Assembly: GCA_018268105.1 (NCBI GenBank)
Contig: JAFDXG010000202.1
Coordinates: forward strand, 1 to 37,674
Length of the DNA stretch: 37,674 bases
From: Bacteroidota bacterium
Lineage (GTDB): Bacteria; Bacteroidota; Bacteroidia; Chitinophagales; Chitinophagaceae
Direction of reading: 5' to 3'
The notes under the pieces are model-generated. The model saw only the letters and a program-made list of their open reading frames with translations, was not told the origin of the DNA and made no database searches. Shown here piece by piece: positions 35,571 to 37,674 of this stretch. A program made the translations under genes and the position numbers. Each line of letters opens with the position of its first letter. Positions within the stretch are counted from its first letter, which is position 1.

Positions 35571-36824
35571 TCAGGCAGAATATTTCTTGATAATAACAGA
35601 CGCATTATGCCCCCCAAAGCCAAATGTGTTACTGAGTGCTGCCCTTACGATTCTTTGCTGGGCCTTAAGGAAAGTAAAATTTAAGCGGGGATCCAAACCG
35701 GGGTCATCGGTAAAATGATTAATGGTTGGAGGAACAATGTCGTGCTTTACAGCCATCACGCAGGCTATAGCTTCAATAACACCGGCAGCCCCAAGGAGGT
35801 GTCCGGTCATTGATTTTGTAGAACTGATATTGAGATTATAGGCATGATCGCCAAAGACCTGTTGTATAGCTTTTACTTCAGATATGTCTCCTAGTGGTGT
35901 TGACGTACCATGCACATTGATATAGTCAATATCTTCAGGTTTCATACCTGCGTCGTCAAGTGTAGCCAGCATTACATTTCTTGCTCCCAGTCCTTCGGGA
36001 TGTGGTGCTGTAATATGATGAGCATCTGCACTGGCTCCTGCTCCTGCAATTTCGCAAATAATATTTGCACCGCGTGCTATAGCATGACCCAGTTCCTCCA
36101 GGATCAGCATACCGGCGCCTTCACCTATTACAAAACCATCCCTGTCTTTATCAAAAGGACGGGATGCTGTTTTCGGATCGTCATTGCGTTCGCTTAGCGC
36201 TTTCATTGCATTGAAACCACCCACTCCGGCTTCCCTAATTACACTTTCGCTGCCACCGGCAAGTATTATATCAGCTTTACCCAGTCGTAACAGATTGAAA
36301 GCATCCATAATAGCATGAGTGGATGAAGCACACGCAGATACTACAGCATAGTTAGGTCCACGAAAACCATGACGCATTGATATCTGCCCAGCGGCAATAT
36401 CAAGAATCATTTTGGGAATAAAGAAAGGATTAAAACGTGGGGTACCATCGCCCAGGGCAAATTCAGTAACTTCCTGCTGAAAAGTTATTAATCCGCCTAT
36501 GCCGCTCGAAAAAATCACACCCACCCTGTCCGGGTTGACCAGGTCTTTACTAATACCTGCACTTTTAACAGCTTCATCGCTGCAGGCAAGGGCAGTTTGT
36601 GTAAAGCGGTCAATCTTTCGGGCTTCTTTTCTATCAAGAAAATTTGTGGGCTCGAAGTTTTTTAATTCGCAGGCAAACCTTGTTTTGAATTTTGACGCAT
36701 CAAATAATGTAATTGCATCAGCTCCCGAAACGCCATTAACAAGCCCATGCCAGTATTCCTGAACAGAATTTCCCAAAGGAGTTAAAGCGCCAATGCCCGT
36801 TACAACTACACGTTTTAAATTCAT
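35571..36824 (-). CDS. fabF: 3-oxoacyl-[ACP] synthase II
   Basis: Condensing enzyme of 417 residues that extends acyl-ACP with malonyl-ACP in fatty acid synthesis. The active-site triad is Cys165 (VVSACASSTHA), His305 (NVHGTSTPLGD) and His342 (SMTGHLLGAAG); the glycine-rich FGFGGHNAS ends the chain. The opening MNLKRVVVTGIGALTPLGN is standard for FabF. It follows acpP by 36 bases and is very likely co-transcribed with it. Confidence 0.97.
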   Translation of the reverse strand: MNLKRVVVTGIGALTPLGNSVQEYWHGLVNGVSGADAITLFDASKFKTRFACELKNFEPTNFLDRKEARKIDRFTQTALACSDEAVKSAGISKDLVNPDRVGVIFSSGIGGLITFQQEVTEFALGDGTPRFNPFFIPKMILDIAAGQISMRHGFRGPNYAVVSACASSTHAIMDAFNLLRLGKADIILAGGSESVIREAGVGGFNAMKALSERNDDPKTASRPFDKDRDGFVIGEGAGMLILEELGHAIARGANIICEIAGAGASADAHHITAPHPEGLGARNVMLATLDDAGMKPEDIDYINVHGTSTPLGDISEVKAIQQVFGDHAYNLNISSTKSMTGHLLGAAGVIEAIACVMAVKHDIVPPTINHFTDDPGLDPRLNFTFLKAQQRIVRAALSNTFGFGGHNASVIIKKYSA

Positions 36825-36860
36825 AAGCGAGTTTGCCTGCGATCAACGAAATAGAAAAAA

Positions 36861-37097
36861 TTACTTTGCGTGTTCCTCAAGATACGTAATAGACTGACCT
36901 ACAGTGGTTATAGTTTCAGCCTGTTCGTCAGGAATGGAAATATTAAATTCTTTTTCAAATTCCATGATCAGTTCAACTGTGTCTAATGAATCAGCTCCCA
37001 GATCATTGGTGAAAGATGCTTCGGGGGTAACCTCAGCTTCATCAACACCTAATTTGTCAACAATTATCTTTTTAACTCTTGTTGCAATGTCGGACAT
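36861..37097 (-). CDS. acpP: Acyl carrier protein
   Basis: Small acidic four-helix protein of 78 residues. The 4'-phosphopantetheine attachment serine is Ser37 in LGADSLDTVELIMEFE. It carries acyl intermediates for FabF, encoded next. A strong-looking promoter lies about 30-55 bases upstream of its start. This is the first gene of the acpP-fabF-rnc group. Confidence 0.97.
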   Translation of the reverse strand: MSDIATRVKKIIVDKLGVDEAEVTPEASFTNDLGADSLDTVELIMEFEKEFNISIPDEQAETITTVGQSITYLEEHAK

Positions 37098-37125
37098 GGT
37101 TGTAAAATTTGGTTAATACTGGGTG

Positions 37126-37154
37126 CAAAAATATAGTTTTTGAAGTAAAAACAA
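37126..37154 (-). promoter_or_regulatory. Bacteroidota-type promoter of acpP
   Basis: On the minus strand TTG (37152-37154) is followed after 18 bases by TATTTTTG (37126-37133), a full match to the TAnnTTTG -7 consensus. It lies about 30 bases upstream of the acpP start and is the best promoter match in the window. Confidence 0.6.
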
Positions 37155-37300
37155 TATCTATTTACAATTGTGTCAAAAAGATAATTGATAAACATGGGGA
37201 AAATGGGGTGAATAATCTTATTAATATCCTGTAGATGCCAATGCTTTTATGGGGCATTTTTTGTATTTTTAAGTTTAAGCCCGTTTTAAAAATCCAGCGA

Positions 37301-37674
37301 ATGCCATTAAAGTTCATAGATCATGACTCTCAGGAATATGCGCAGATGATCCAGCTTAGAGATAGTATTCTGCGTAAACCGCTGGGCTTATACTTCGACC
37401 CTGAAGAGCTTAACCGTGAAAAAGACGATGTGCTGATAGGAGCATTTGAGGAAGACAAACTAATTGGCTGCTGTCTGCTCACCAGAACGGGAAATCATAC
37501 TTGCAGACTGAGGCAAATGGCGGTAAGCAGCAATCTGCAGAAAAAAGGTATAGGGGCCACTTTAATGACATTTGCAGAAAATGTAGCCCGCGACAGGGGA
37601 TATGCAACACTCACTATGCATGCCCGGAAGTCGGCAGTAGGTTTTTACCAGAAATTTGGATACAATATTACCAG
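37301..37674 (+). CDS. GNAT-family acetyltransferase (3' end outside window)
   Basis: Open ORF running off the right edge; 124 codons are visible from the ATG at 37301. GNAT motifs are clear: LIGCCLL for the central strand, RLRQMAVSSNLQKKGIGATL with the acetyl-CoA-binding Q/R-x-x-G-x-G/A loop (QKKGIG), and AVGFYQKFGYN for the C-terminal motif. A typical single-domain member is about 140-150 residues, so only a little is missing. The substrate is unknown. Confidence 0.88.
   Translation, partial: MPLKFIDHDSQEYAQMIQLRDSILRKPLGLYFDPEELNREKDDVLIGAFEEDKLIGCCLLTRTGNHTCRLRQMAVSSNLQKKGIGATLMTFAENVARDRGYATLTMHARKSAVGFYQKFGYNIT

Noticed and set aside
1..37674. tRNA, rRNA, CRISPR, IS element or prophage
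   Set aside because: No cloverleaf-like segment, regularly spaced repeat array, transposase, integrase or phage gene was seen. Short tRNA genes cannot be fully excluded by eye.

Overview
The window looks like a chromosome segment from a Bacteroidota bacterium, most like the Chitinophagaceae. This is inferred from the acpP-fabF-rnc gene order, abundant lipoprotein signal peptides, a beta-propeller/Y_Y_Y sensor kinase, the paired DUF2188 and GAFTDA-type sigma-54 activator genes, a TTG-N18-TAnnTTTG promoter ahead of acpP, and AT-rich intergenic DNA. No tRNA, rRNA, CRISPR array, transposase or phage gene was seen.

Layout. 1-285: tail of an unknown gene and a leader region. 286-5457 (+): a lipoprotein fusing an SGNH-hydrolase-like domain, a propeller dehydrogenase-like domain and cytochrome c, then a ThuA-domain lipoprotein and a D-tagatose/D-psicose 3-epimerase-family enzyme, which together suggest oxidative or keto-sugar metabolism. 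An 88-bp diverged tandem repeat with CGCAAAG units separates the first two. 5535-12220 (-): propeller sensor kinase, NarL-type regulator and two surface lipoproteins. 12712-14928 (-): large exported protein rich in Tyr/Trp/His with an Arg-Pro tail.

15156-24374 (-) is the most interesting region. In transcription order it holds an ECF sigma factor, a membrane TPR anti-sigma-like protein, a subtilisin-like (S8) lipoprotein zymogen, a TPR-CHAT protease, a 46-residue basic peptide, a 47-residue lipoprotein, and a second TPR-CHAT protease. Both small genes are easily missed. The S8 protein (between prodomain and catalytic domain), the basic peptide and the small lipoprotein share a motif of the form V-[AQ]-[KR]-G-G-[SG]-[SG]-S. 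CHAT proteases belong to clan CD, where several families cut after a basic residue, so this motif is a good candidate cleavage site. I propose an envelope proteolytic cascade in which CHAT proteases activate the subtilisin and process two small substrates.

24597-28788: housekeeping genes (FAH-family hydrolase, pth, rplY/ctc, prs, a small membrane protein, radC). 28863-32551: a secreted esterase and an NtrC/NtrY-like two-component pair. 32749-33605: a DUF2188 gene coupled by TAATG to a decayed gene whose three disruptions can be located exactly. 33649-37097 (-): a sugar isomerase/epimerase, then rnc, fabF and acpP. From 37301: a GNAT acetyltransferase cut by the window end.
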